From Sphingomonadaceae bacterium (lineage in GTDB: Bacteria > Pseudomonadota > Alphaproteobacteria > Sphingomonadales > Sphingomonadaceae): a stretch of 32,281 bases of DNA. A program made the position numbers and the translations under genes. The stretch is from positions 1 to 32,281 of the forward strand of contig CANGJI010000030.1 of assembly GCA_947454135.1 (NCBI GenBank), given 5' to 3'. Below the pieces are notes generated by a model. The model worked only from the letters and a program-made list of their open reading frames with translations, did no database searches and was not told where the DNA came from. How positions within the stretch are numbered: the first letter of the stretch is position 1; each line of letters opens with the position of its first letter. Of the stretch, positions 7,748 to 15,798 are shown one piece after another.

Positions 7748-8796
7748 TTCTCCATGGCTTCACGCGCCAGCGCGGCAAGGCGCGGGAGGGCTTCGGCGCG
7801 TTCTCTGGCCTGCGCGTTGCTTGCGGTGCCGCGCAGGACGCGGCCCTTGATGCCGTGGAAGATCGCGGCAAGGCGGAAGAAGTTGAACGCAAGGTAGAAG
7901 TCCCAGTTGGGGATGCCGTCGCGGCCCGTCCGCGCGCAGTAGGCGGCGATGTATTCGGCCTCGGTCGGCAGGCCCAGCGGCACCGGGTCCGCGCCGCCCA
8001 GCCCCGCCACGATATCGCCGGGCATGCGGTACATCATCGCGTGGTAGGCAAAGTCCGCCAGCGGATGGCCCAGCGTCGAGAGCTCCCAGTCGAGCACCGC
8101 GAGGACGCGCGGCTCGGTGGGGTGGAAGATCATGTTGTCGCAGCGGAAGTCGCCGTGGACCACGGTGGTCTCGTCGCCCTCGGGGATTGCGGTGGGCAGC
8201 CATTCGACGAGCGCGTCCATGTCCGGCAGGCGGCCCGCGAGTTCGTCCTCGAGGTACTGCTTGGACCACCGCCCGATCTGGCGGGTGAAGTAGTTGCCGG
8301 GCCTGCCGTAGTCGCCAAGCCCCACCGCCTCGACATCGACCGAGTGCAGCGCCGCAATCACGCGGTTCATCTCGCCGAAGTAGGCGGCGCGCTCGGCCTT
8401 GGGCACCTCGCTGAAGGCCGCGTCCCAGAAGATGCGGCCCTCGACCATGTCCATCAGGTAGAACGCGCTGCCGATCACGCTCTCGTCCTCGCAGACAGCG
8501 AAGATCCGCGCGACCGGCACGTCCGTTCCGGCCAGCGCCTGCTGCACCCGCGCTTCGCGCAGCACATCGTGCGCGCCCTTGAGCAGCGGCCCCGGCGGCT
8601 TGCGGCGCAGCACGTAGCGCTGGCCGGGCGTCGTCAGCCGGTAGGTCGGGTTGGACTGGCCGCCGTTGAACTGGTGGGCGGTCAGAGGTCCGGCAAAGCC
8701 CTCGACATTGGCCGCCATCCAGCCTGCCAGCGCTGCCTCGTCAAACGCGACGCGGACTTCCCCCGCGCCGCTGTTCGCCGCCGCGATCTCGTTCAT
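7738..8796 (-). CDS. APH-fold phosphotransferase, candidate 4-hydroxyacyl-CoA kinase
   Basis: 352 aa protein of the aminoglycoside phosphotransferase/choline kinase fold. The N-lobe has FNGGQSNPTY (43-52) as the nucleotide loop and VLRRKP with the ATP-binding Lys. The catalytic loop is HGDFRCDN (214-221, catalytic Asp216) and the metal-binding segment is LDWE (Asp236). This is the subfamily found next to or fused with acyl-CoA dehydrogenases (ACAD10/11) and includes LvaA of levulinate catabolism, which phosphorylates 4-hydroxyacyl-CoA. The start overlaps the acyl-CoA dehydrogenase stop by four bases (ATGA), supporting translational coupling and a shared reaction. Antibiotic resistance is unlikely. 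The kinase fold is certain from motifs; the substrate is inferred. Confidence 0.88.
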   Translation of the reverse strand: MNEIAAANSGAGEVRVAFDEAALAGWMAANVEGFAGPLTAHQFNGGQSNPTYRLTTPGQRYVLRRKPPGPLLKGAHDVLREARVQQALAGTDVPVARIFAVCEDESVIGSAFYLMDMVEGRIFWDAAFSEVPKAERAAYFGEMNRVIAALHSVDVEAVGLGDYGRPGNYFTRQIGRWSKQYLEDELAGRLPDMDALVEWLPTAIPEGDETTVVHGDFRCDNMIFHPTEPRVLAVLDWELSTLGHPLADFAYHAMMYRMPGDIVAGLGGADPVPLGLPTEAEYIAAYCARTGRDGIPNWDFYLAFNFFRLAAIFHGIKGRVLRGTASNAQARERAEALPRLAALAREAMEKCR

Positions 8797-9974
8797 TGCG
8801 CGGCCTTCCAGTCACGGCGCAGCTTCTTGGCGAGGCTCCACTTGTGGACCTCGGTCGGGCCGTCATAAATCCGGAAGGCGCGCACTTCGCGGAACATCGT
8901 CTCGACGATGGTCTTGTCGGTCACGCCCATGCCGCCCATCACCTGCACACACTTGTCGGCAATGCGCATCAGCGCTTCGGACACCGCGACCTTGGTCATC
9001 GAGCTTTCGACCGTGCCGAGCGATCCGGTATCGAGCACACTCGCGCACCAGTCGATCATCAGTTCGCACTGCTTGATATCGATCATGTTCTCGGCAAGCA
9101 TGAAGCCCACGCCCTCGTGGTCGATCAGGTGCTTGCCGAAGGCCATGCGGCGGTTGGCATAGTCCGTCGCGATTTCCTGCGCGCGCATGCACCCGCCCAG
9201 CCAGCGCATGCAGTGCGAGAGCCGCGCAGGGCTCAGGCGGATCTGCGCATACTTGAAGCCTTCGCCGGCATCGCCGAGCATCTGGTCCGCCGGAATGCGC
9301 AAGTTGTCGATGGTGATCTCGGCGTGGCTGCCGGGCATCGAGCTGTCGATCGTGTTGGGAACGCCGGTGATCTGGATCGCGGGATCGGGCAGGTCGACGA
9401 GGAACATGCAGGCGCCGCCCTTGCTGTCCGGATCCTCGGACTTGGCCATCACGATGCCGACCTTGGCGCCTTCCGCTCCGGTGATGAAGCACTTCTTACC
9501 GTTCACCACCCAGTGGTTGCCGTCCTTGCGGCAAGTGGTGAGCATCATCGAAGGGTCCGCGCCTGCGCCATTGAGCTCAGCCGGTTCGGTCATGAAGAAG
9601 GCCGAGCGCGCGCGGCCCTCCACCAGCGGCTTGAGGAAACGTTCCTTGAGCTCCGGGCTGCCGACATGGCCGATGAGGTACATGTTGCCCTCATCCGGCG
9701 CCTGCGTGTTGCAGGCCAGCATGCCGAGCGGGGTGAGGCCCGACTTGATCAGGATCACCGCCGTCTCGCGCTGATTGAAATGGCTGCCGTCGGGGCGGAT
9801 ATGCGGCGTCAGCACACCTGCCGCGCGCGCCAGCTCGCGCATTTCCATGACGAGTTCGTCCGTCGGCGCGCCGTGGTGATCGCGGCGCGGGTCCTGCTCA
9901 TACGGAAAGATCTTCTCCCGCACGAAGGCTTCGACCTTCGCCGCCATCTCCAGCGCTTCGCTGCTGATCGTCAT
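8793..9974 (-). CDS. Acyl-CoA dehydrogenase, ACAD10/11-like
   Basis: 393 aa FAD enzyme of standard length. AFFMTEPAEL (125-134) and GKKCFITGAEGA (159-170) mark the flavin and acyl-CoA region; CVQVMGGMGVTD (342-353) is the C-terminal FAD signature. In RIYDGPTEVH the position near the medium-chain catalytic Glu carries Asp371, as I recall for the ACAD10/11 branch, where the enzyme acts on 4-phosphorylated acyl-CoAs. GGAAGG lies upstream of the ATG. It overlaps the kinase gene by 4 nt and lies 31 nt after the SDR gene. The pairing suggests removal of phosphate and rearrangement to an enoyl- or 3-hydroxyacyl-CoA. Ordinary acyl-CoA dehydrogenation is the alternative. Confidence 0.92.
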   Translation of the reverse strand: MTISSEALEMAAKVEAFVREKIFPYEQDPRRDHHGAPTDELVMEMRELARAAGVLTPHIRPDGSHFNQRETAVILIKSGLTPLGMLACNTQAPDEGNMYLIGHVGSPELKERFLKPLVEGRARSAFFMTEPAELNGAGADPSMMLTTCRKDGNHWVVNGKKCFITGAEGAKVGIVMAKSEDPDSKGGACMFLVDLPDPAIQITGVPNTIDSSMPGSHAEITIDNLRIPADQMLGDAGEGFKYAQIRLSPARLSHCMRWLGGCMRAQEIATDYANRRMAFGKHLIDHEGVGFMLAENMIDIKQCELMIDWCASVLDTGSLGTVESSMTKVAVSEALMRIADKCVQVMGGMGVTDKTIVETMFREVRAFRIYDGPTEVHKWSLAKKLRRDWKAAQ

Positions 9975-10005
9975 GTTCTCGAACCTTCCTGAAACTTGCG
10001 CGTGC

Positions 10006-10773
10006 TTACTTCGGTGCCATGCGGATCGCGCCGTCGAGGCGGATCACTTCGGCGTTGACCATCGGATTGGTCACGATGGCTTCTACCATCTTCGCGTACT
10101 CTTCGGGCCTGCCTAAACGGCTGGGAAACGGCACCTGCCGCCCGAGCGAATCCTGCGCTTCCTGCGGCAGCGATCCGAGCAGCGGCGTCCAGAAAATGCC
10201 CGGTGCGATGGTGTTAACGCGGATGCCGTAGCGGGCAAACTCGCGCGCGATGGGCAGCGCCATGCCGACGACGCCGCCCTTCGAGGCCGCATAGGCAGGC
10301 TGGCCGATCTGGCCTTCGAAGGCGGCAACGCTGGCGGTGTTGATGATCACCCCGCGCTCGCCATCCTCATTCAGCGGCTCGGCGTCATGAATGCGCGAGG
10401 CAAACTTCGAAAGCACGTTGAACGTGCCGATGAGGTTGATGTTGATGATCCTGGCAAAGTCCGCCAACGGCAGCGGCGAGCCATCCCGATTGATCACCTT
10501 GGCCGGCGGGCCGATGCCGGCGCAGTTGACGAGAATACGCGCCTTGCCGTTGACCGCCTCTGCCTCGCCGATGGCATTTGCCACCGCGTCCTCGTCGGTG
10601 ACGTTGACGAGCGCAAAGCGCCCGCCGATCTCGGCCGCCTTTGCCGTGCCGAGATCGCCGTTGAGATCGAACAGCGTGACCTTGGCGCCGCGCGCTGCCA
10701 GCAGTTCGGCGGTCGCCGCGCCAAGGCCCGAAGCCCCACCAGTGACGATCGCGGCAAGTCCGTTGATATCCAT
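10006..10773 (-). CDS. SDR dehydrogenase, HSD10-like 3-hydroxyacyl-CoA dehydrogenase
   Basis: 255 aa, with the start placed at ATG 10773 because GGGGAG lies about 9 nt upstream and the protein then begins just before the fold ([13 protein letters not shown]). Motifs are TGGASGLG (11-18), Asp36 after strand 2 (NAD preference), NCAG (83-86), Ser148, and Tyr161-x3-Lys165 (YAASK). The segments [17 protein letters not shown] and [13 protein letters not shown] are characteristic of 17beta-HSD type 10/3-hydroxyacyl-CoA dehydrogenase. It probably oxidises the 3-hydroxyacyl-CoA made by the acyl-CoA dehydrogenase/kinase pair downstream; LvaD plays the analogous role in levulinate catabolism. It is the first gene of the operon and is transcribed away from the TetR gene. 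Confidence 0.92.
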   Translation of the reverse strand: MDINGLAAIVTGGASGLGAATAELLAARGAKVTLFDLNGDLGTAKAAEIGGRFALVNVTDEDAVANAIGEAEAVNGKARILVNCAGIGPPAKVINRDGSPLPLADFARIININLIGTFNVLSKFASRIHDAEPLNEDGERGVIINTASVAAFEGQIGQPAYAASKGGVVGMALPIAREFARYGIRVNTIAPGIFWTPLLGSLPQEAQDSLGRQVPFPSRLGRPEEYAKMVEAIVTNPMVNAEVIRLDGAIRMAPK

Positions 10774-10921
10774 CGTATGTTCTCCCCTTTGGAGCAATGG
10801 GTGCAGGAATGCGTCAGACGGCCGGTTCTGGCCACTGATCATCGGGATAGGTTGCCGCTTCCGTGCTGCCTCTTGCCCAGTTCAACCAGAACCGTGAAAC
10901 CGGTCCGACTATTTTGTACTG
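10774..10921. promoter_or_regulatory. Divergent promoter region between the acyl-CoA operon and tetR
   Basis: 148 nt separate two divergently oriented starts, so both promoters must lie here or within the ends of the genes. The direct repeat AACCG occurs twice near 10890-10901 (ACCGTGAAACCGGT), which also reads as a short dyad (ACCG/CGGT). No clear -35/-10 pair stands out. It is the expected operator for the TetR protein; the exact site is not resolved. Confidence 0.4.
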
Positions 10922-11587
10922 ATGAGTAAATTGCATGCGGGTTGGTTTCATGTCAACGTGCAGCCACCCATGGATCTGACCGCTTCGCCATTCCCCAGCC
11001 CTGAAGAAAAGCGCTCCGTTCGGGCCGCCAAGCGCGACGCGGTGCTGCGCGCCGCCGTGCAGATGTTCAATGCGCGCGGCTTCCACCAGACCTCGCTTGA
11101 CGACGTCGCGGCGAGCCTCGGCATTTCAAAGCCGACGATCTACCACTACCTGGGCAACAAGGATCAGGTGCTGCTCGAATGCGTGAAGATCGGGCTCGGC
11201 CAGCTTATCGCGGCTGCGGAGGACGCCCGCACGCGTCCCGGCACCGGAGCAGACCGCCTTTGCGCCTTTCTCGTGCGTTATGCCGAAATCAACATGGACG
11301 ACTTCGGGCGCTGCGTGATCCGCACCGGCGACGAAGCGCTGATGCCGGAAAGCCGCGAACGGTTTCGCGAACTCAAGCGCCGCATCGATACCGACATGCG
11401 GACCCTGATCATCGAAGGCATTGCCGACGGCTCGCTTGCCCCGTGCGATCCGAAGCTGGCCGCCTTCACCATTGCCGGCGCGCTCAACTGGCCCGCACGC
11501 TGGCATGATCCGGCGGGAAGCGAGAGCCCAGAAGAACTGGCACGGCACATGGTCGACATGCTCTGCCGGGGTTTCCAGCCGCGCTAG
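10922..11587 (+). CDS. TetR/AcrR-family transcriptional regulator
   Basis: 221 aa. The N-terminal helix-turn-helix spans about residues 35-85 (MFNARGFHQTSLDDVAASLG, then ISKPTIYHYLGNKDQ), a textbook TetR DNA-binding domain. The rest is a helical ligand and dimer domain. The start is uncertain: ATG 10922 has no clear ribosome site and ATG 10970 has none either, so the mRNA could be leaderless; the longer form is given. Divergent placement beside the SDR-dehydrogenase-kinase-crotonase operon makes it the probable local repressor, with an acyl-CoA as likely inducer. It converges with the chemotaxis operon end, 28 nt between stops. Confidence 0.88.
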   Translation: MSKLHAGWFHVNVQPPMDLTASPFPSPEEKRSVRAAKRDAVLRAAVQMFNARGFHQTSLDDVAASLGISKPTIYHYLGNKDQVLLECVKIGLGQLIAAAEDARTRPGTGADRLCAFLVRYAEINMDDFGRCVIRTGDEALMPESRERFRELKRRIDTDMRTLIIEGIADGSLAPCDPKLAAFTIAGALNWPARWHDPAGSESPEELARHMVDMLCRGFQPR

Positions 11588-11615
11588 CGCCCAGCGCTTC
11601 GAGCGGGCACTGCAT

Positions 11616-13322
11616 TCAGAAGAGCGCGTCGTCGTCGCCGAGCATGTCCTCGGCGTGTCCCGGTTCCGCCGCGAGGTGCCCAGGCGGCGCAAAACGCGCA
11701 TGGACGGCCCTCTCCTGCGCCATCGAATAGACCGCCCTCAGCCGCTCCAGCATTGCTGGAAGGGGGTGCCGAGAAAGGTCTCGCGCGTCGAAAATCATTG
11801 GCGCCGTGATGGCAGATAGCTCGGAGCCGACGGTTCGGAGGCGCTCGACCACGGCAATGCTCTCGCGCAGATTCCGGGTCGTTTCGCTCAGGCGGGCGAC
11901 AATGCCGTCGCAATCGACGGTCACTTTGCCCAACCCCTTGCCGGTGCGCACAGCAATGCCGCTGAGCGAGGCCAGCGAGGACGACAACATCTCGCTCACA
12001 TCGCTGCCTCCGGCGTTTTCCATCCCCGAGATCCGGTCGGAAATGCTCGCCAGTGATCCAGCCATCGCGATGAAATCGTCGCTGAGCGCATCAATGAAGC
12101 GCGAGTGCGATTTGATCTCCCGCGCAATGACGGCAACCGGCTGACTGATCGCCGGAACCCGGCGGCACCTGAGGTTGGCATTGACCGACATGTAGCCCAC
12201 CTCGATGCCAAGATCGCGCACGCGCTCGACCCGCGCACTAAGGCCCTCGATCGTGGCGACGACGCTGGCGAGGATGGAATCGAGATCGGCATTGGCCTGC
12301 TTGAGGTGGCTGGTCAGCGCAACGCTTTCAGCGATGCCCCCTTCAAGGCTGGCGATGAGGGCATGCGAAGACTGGATGCTTTGCTCTTGCCGGATGCTTT
12401 CAAGCAGCCGCGTCGCATCCGGCAGCAGATCGCCGAGCGTCCCGAGGAGCTTCCGCGCCTCAGCCGTGAAGTCTTGCTCGATCGCGCCCAGTTGCGCGAC
12501 GCAGAGCGCAGCGATGTGCCCACGCGCCTCGCGCTGCTCCGGCGAGGCCTCATCGGATATGTCGGCGATCATCTCGCAGGCGAAGGCGACATGCTCGATC
12601 CGCTGGCGCGCACTGTCGCTGATCTGGATCGCCCCGAGCGCCTGCCCGATATGCGACCGGATCGCCTGCGCGACCTTTTCGGCAGTATCGACGAGCGCGA
12701 TGATCTGGCGCTGATGCCCGGTCAACTTCGCGGCGGCATCTGCGAGAAGATCGGGCACCGCAGGGATCAGCTTCCTGCATTCGGCGAGGAGTTTCTGATC
12801 GACCGACGACATGCTCGCGAGCTGGCGGACCAGTTGATCGACAGTCGCGCCAAAGGCCTTGAGTTCCTCGCGCCCCTGGCCGAGCTGGCGGTTCATCTCA
12901 TCGGCAAAGTCCACGAACTCGCCCGCGCCTGCGGCGGCGACCTTGATGTTCAGGCTGTAGAATTGCAGCACATGCAGCACCCGGTCGAGATCGCGACTGA
13001 GACCGCTAAGCGATGAGACGCTGGCGCCAAGCTCGCCAAGGCACCCACGCCGCCGTTCCTGGAGCGCCGGGGTCTCGACAAGCCAGGCGCTCGCCTGCGT
13101 GAGGTCTGCGGCGGCAATGTCGGCCATGCCATCGGCAAAGGCGGCGCGGACGTCACCAAGCCCATGCTCGACCGCATCCACCGCTTCGATGAGCGTCAGC
13201 AGAGCCTCGCCGACCGGCAGGAAGCTCCTGTCGAGATTGCTGGCGATACCCATCAGTTCACCGATCGCAGCTTGCGCGACCGTCTCTGCAAAGGCGGCGA
13301 GATTGAAAGTTTCGGGGCGCAC
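11616..13322 (-). CDS. Soluble, degenerate MCP-like chemotaxis protein, last gene of the che operon
   Basis: 568 aa from a GTG start at 13322, 10 nt after the cheB stop; the reading frame extends further upstream inside cheB but in low-quality, Arg/Ser-rich sequence. The protein is helical throughout with no transmembrane segment or HAMP domain. Two segments resemble broken MCP signalling hairpins: about 113-157 (LQFYSLNIKVAAAGAGEFVD) and about 367-407 (VGYMSVNANLRCRR, then PVAVIAREIKSHS). The second recalls the LNA.IEAARAGE / VVA.EVR pattern of receptors with key residues changed. It may dock to CheA/CheW arrays or act as a methylation or signalling adaptor. The family is recognised only loosely; the function is unknown. 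Confidence 0.75.
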   Translation of the reverse strand: MRPETFNLAAFAETVAQAAIGELMGIASNLDRSFLPVGEALLTLIEAVDAVEHGLGDVRAAFADGMADIAAADLTQASAWLVETPALQERRRGCLGELGASVSSLSGLSRDLDRVLHVLQFYSLNIKVAAAGAGEFVDFADEMNRQLGQGREELKAFGATVDQLVRQLASMSSVDQKLLAECRKLIPAVPDLLADAAAKLTGHQRQIIALVDTAEKVAQAIRSHIGQALGAIQISDSARQRIEHVAFACEMIADISDEASPEQREARGHIAALCVAQLGAIEQDFTAEARKLLGTLGDLLPDATRLLESIRQEQSIQSSHALIASLEGGIAESVALTSHLKQANADLDSILASVVATIEGLSARVERVRDLGIEVGYMSVNANLRCRRVPAISQPVAVIAREIKSHSRFIDALSDDFIAMAGSLASISDRISGMENAGGSDVSEMLSSSLASLSGIAVRTGKGLGKVTVDCDGIVARLSETTRNLRESIAVVERLRTVGSELSAITAPMIFDARDLSRHPLPAMLERLRAVYSMAQERAVHARFAPPGHLAAEPGHAEDMLGDDDALF

Positions 13323-13332
13323 CGGACGGTTC

Positions 13333-14409
13333 CTATCGGTTTGCCAGCTTGATGATTTCGGACGCGATGCGGTCGAGCGCGAGGATCTTCTCGACGCCGC
13401 CCAAGGCGATGGCTTCCTTGGGCATGCCGAAAACAACCGAGGAAGCCTCGTCCTGCGCAAGGGTGCGTCCGCCGGCGGCGCGCATTTCAGCCATCCCGCG
13501 CGCGCCATCATCGCCCATGCCTGTCATGATCACGCCGATCGCATTGGCTCCGGCATAGCGCGCTGCGGATCGGAACAGCACATCGACGGAAGGCCGGTGC
13601 CGCGAGACCAGCGGCCCGTCGCGCACCACGGCCACATAGCGGGCGCCCTGCCGTTCCAGCATGGTATGCCGCCCACCCGGAGCAATGAGCACGCGCCCGC
13701 GCATGACTGTGTCGCCGTTTTCGGCTTCCTTGACCTCGACTTCACTGAGATCGTTCAGGCGCCTTGCAAAGGAGCGGGTGAAGGCCTCCGGCATATGCTG
13801 GACGGCAATGATGCCCGGCGCCGTCGGCGGCAGCGCCTCGATCACTTCACGCAGCGCTTCCGTGCCGCCGGTCGATGCGCCAAGGCACACGACCATGTCC
13901 GTGGTCCGGCTCATGGCGCGGCCCGTAGCCGGGGGCAGCATGGCATCTGCCGTCTGGCGGGCCTCGACCTTCATCGGCGACGAACTGCGCGGACGCAGAC
14001 GCGCTCCTGCTGCTGACTTCACGGTCTGGCGGATCTCTTCGCAATGTTCGGAGAGATAGTCCGCGACGCCCATCCTCGGCTTGAGGATGACATCGACCGC
14101 CCCGGCCTCGAGCGCCTGGAGCAGCGTATCGGAACCTTCCTCGGTGAGCGACGAGCACATGACCACCGGAACCGGGCACTGGCTCATGAGCTTGCGCAGG
14201 AAGGTGAGACCATCCATGCGCGGCATCTCCACATCGAGCGTGATGACGTCAGGCAGTTCGGTCTGGATATGGCGGGCTGCGGCGAAAGGATCCTGCGCCG
14301 CCGCAATCACCTCGATCTGCGGATCGGTCTCGAGGAGCGCCGTCATCGTCTGGCGGACGCTGGCGGAATCGTCGACCACCAGCACGCGGATCTTGCCGTC
14401 CCGGCGCAT
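13333..14409 (-). CDS. cheB: CheB, receptor methylesterase/glutamine deamidase with receiver domain
   Basis: 358 aa from ATG 14409 (CGGAGG five bases upstream; the GTG at 14412 is too close). The N-terminal receiver has the acidic pair at residues 13-14, phospho-acceptor Asp59 ([12 protein letters not shown]) and Lys110 (LKPRMG). After a Ser/Arg/Pro-rich linker, the C-terminal catalytic domain shows Ser179 (GASTGG), His205 (VQHMP) and Asp300 or 301 (GMGDDG). It removes methyl groups from, and deamidates, chemoreceptors when phosphorylated by CheA, giving adaptation. The start overlaps the cheR stop by one base (TGATG), so the two adaptation enzymes are translationally coupled. Confidence 0.97.
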   Translation of the reverse strand: MRRDGKIRVLVVDDSASVRQTMTALLETDPQIEVIAAAQDPFAAARHIQTELPDVITLDVEMPRMDGLTFLRKLMSQCPVPVVMCSSLTEEGSDTLLQALEAGAVDVILKPRMGVADYLSEHCEEIRQTVKSAAGARLRPRSSSPMKVEARQTADAMLPPATGRAMSRTTDMVVCLGASTGGTEALREVIEALPPTAPGIIAVQHMPEAFTRSFARRLNDLSEVEVKEAENGDTVMRGRVLIAPGGRHTMLERQGARYVAVVRDGPLVSRHRPSVDVLFRSAARYAGANAIGVIMTGMGDDGARGMAEMRAAGGRTLAQDEASSVVFGMPKEAIALGGVEKILALDRIASEIIKLANR

Positions 14410-15266
14410 CACAGCCTCCGGAACACGGTGTTGGCCACCGACTTGAGCGGAAGATCGAGCCCGGTGATCGATTCAGAGTGGCCGAGCATCAGGTGTCCGC
14501 CGGGCTTGAGGTTATCACACAAGCGCGCGACGACTTTCGCCTGAACGTGCTTTTCGAAGTAGATCAGCACATTGCGGCAAAGAATGAGGTCCATGGGATC
14601 ACCGACCGGATAGCGGGGCTCCATGAGGTTGAGGCGGCCGAACGCGATGCGGTTGCGCAGTTCGGGCACAATGCGTCCTTCCAGTCGGCGCAGATCGCGC
14701 GCGCGCTGCACGTAGCGGGAGCGCAGCTGGGTCGGCACAGGCTCAAGGCTGGCAAGCGGATAGACCCCTCGCCGCGCCTCCTTCAGAACATTGGTGTCGA
14801 TGTCCGTCGCGAGGATCTCGAAGTCCAGCGGACCTGCCCTGCGGGCGTAATCCGCGATGACCATCGCCAGCGTGTAGGCCTCCATGCCGGTTGAAGCCGC
14901 CGCGCTCCAGCAGCGCATGCGGCCCGAACCGTCATGCACGATCTCAGGCAGGATGCGGCTGGCGAGATACTCGAAGTGAGCCGGTTCCCGGAAGAAATCG
15001 GTCTTGTTCGTGGTCAGTGCGTTGATCAGGTCGCGCCGTTGCCCGGCGCTCGCCCGCGCGGACAGGACATGCTCGCAATAGGCATCGATGCTGTCCATCG
15101 AACTGCTGCGCAGCAGCCGCAGCAGGCGGCCTTCGACCAGCGCCTGCTTGCTTGCGGGGAGCTTGATGCCGGCATGCCCCTCGACGAACTCGGCGAGCCG
15201 CGCAAACATGCGTGGACTGATCCGGGTCCGGCTGTCATCATCACGCACGATCGGGCGGCTGGCCAC
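14409..15266 (-). CDS. cheR: CheR, chemoreceptor glutamate methyltransferase
   Basis: 285 aa. It has the N-terminal helical domain (residues 15-85), then [17 protein letters not shown], and the SAM-binding Rossmann domain with [25 protein letters not shown] and [11 protein letters not shown]. It methylates receptor glutamates using S-adenosylmethionine. The SAM loop reads STGMEAYT where enterobacterial CheR has STGEEPYS, so one of the two Glu residues and the Pro are replaced; activity is probably retained. GTG start with GGAGAGG seven bases upstream. It lies 14 nt after the second cheW and is coupled to cheB. Confidence 0.96.
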   Translation of the reverse strand: MASRPIVRDDDSRTRISPRMFARLAEFVEGHAGIKLPASKQALVEGRLLRLLRSSSMDSIDAYCEHVLSARASAGQRRDLINALTTNKTDFFREPAHFEYLASRILPEIVHDGSGRMRCWSAAASTGMEAYTLAMVIADYARRAGPLDFEILATDIDTNVLKEARRGVYPLASLEPVPTQLRSRYVQRARDLRRLEGRIVPELRNRIAFGRLNLMEPRYPVGDPMDLILCRNVLIYFEKHVQAKVVARLCDNLKPGGHLMLGHSESITGLDLPLKSVANTVFRRL

Positions 15267-15280
15267 GGTTACCTCTCCCG

Positions 15281-15796
15281 TCAGGCTGCTTGCGGCACGT
15301 TGTGGAGGATGATCGCCGCATCCTCGTCCGTGAGGATGCGGGCGATGTCGATCAGCACCACGAAGGCTCCATCCTGCCGCACGACTCCAAGCAGATAATC
15401 GGACCGCCAGCGGACCCCGATATCGGGCGAGGTCTCGATGTCGCCCGGCGCGAAGGCACAGACGCTGAGCGCCCGGTCGATCACCACGCCGACGATGAGG
15501 GTTTCAGGCAGCGTTTCAGGCACGGTTCCACGCCCCCGAGGAACCTCGAGGATAAGAATTCGCGTGAGCGGGGTCGGCTCGGCATGCGGCAGGCCGAGGC
15601 GCAGTCTGAGGTCGATCGTCGGCACGCCCTGCCCGCGCACGTCGATCAGGCCGACGAAATGCGCTGGCCCCTGCGGGATCCGGAAAGGTTCGCGGTAATC
15701 AAGGATCTCGCGCACGAGCGGGACCGGGACTGCGAACCTTTCCTTTCCGATGCAGAAGGTCAGCGCCTGCACCGTATCATGGAACAAGCCGGACAC
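15281..15796 (-). CDS. cheW: CheW-like scaffold protein (downstream copy)
   Basis: 171 aa, a single CheW domain: FCIGKERFAVPVPLVREIL at the N-terminus, GLIDVRGQGVPTIDLRLRL in the middle and GVVRQDGAFVVLIDIARIL at the end, all conserved CheW strands. It links the receptor to CheA. The GTG start lies 2 nt after the receptor stop, so it is coupled to the MCP. It differs in sequence from the other CheW at 17519-18013; two adaptors in one operon may serve the transmembrane and the soluble receptor-like proteins separately, which is inference. Confidence 0.94.
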   Translation of the reverse strand: MSGLFHDTVQALTFCIGKERFAVPVPLVREILDYREPFRIPQGPAHFVGLIDVRGQGVPTIDLRLRLGLPHAEPTPLTRILILEVPRGRGTVPETLPETLIVGVVIDRALSVCAFAPGDIETSPDIGVRWRSDYLLGVVRQDGAFVVLIDIARILTDEDAAIILHNVPQAA

Positions 15797-15798
15797 GG

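Noticed and set aside
7738..8796. Aminoglycoside resistance gene
   Set aside because: The fold is shared, but coupling to an acyl-CoA dehydrogenase and the ACAD10/LvaA-type context point to metabolic phosphorylation.
11588..11615. Terminator between tetR and the che operon end
   Set aside because: CGCT/AGCG with a bulged GCC/GGC extension is too weak and lacks a T-run on either strand.
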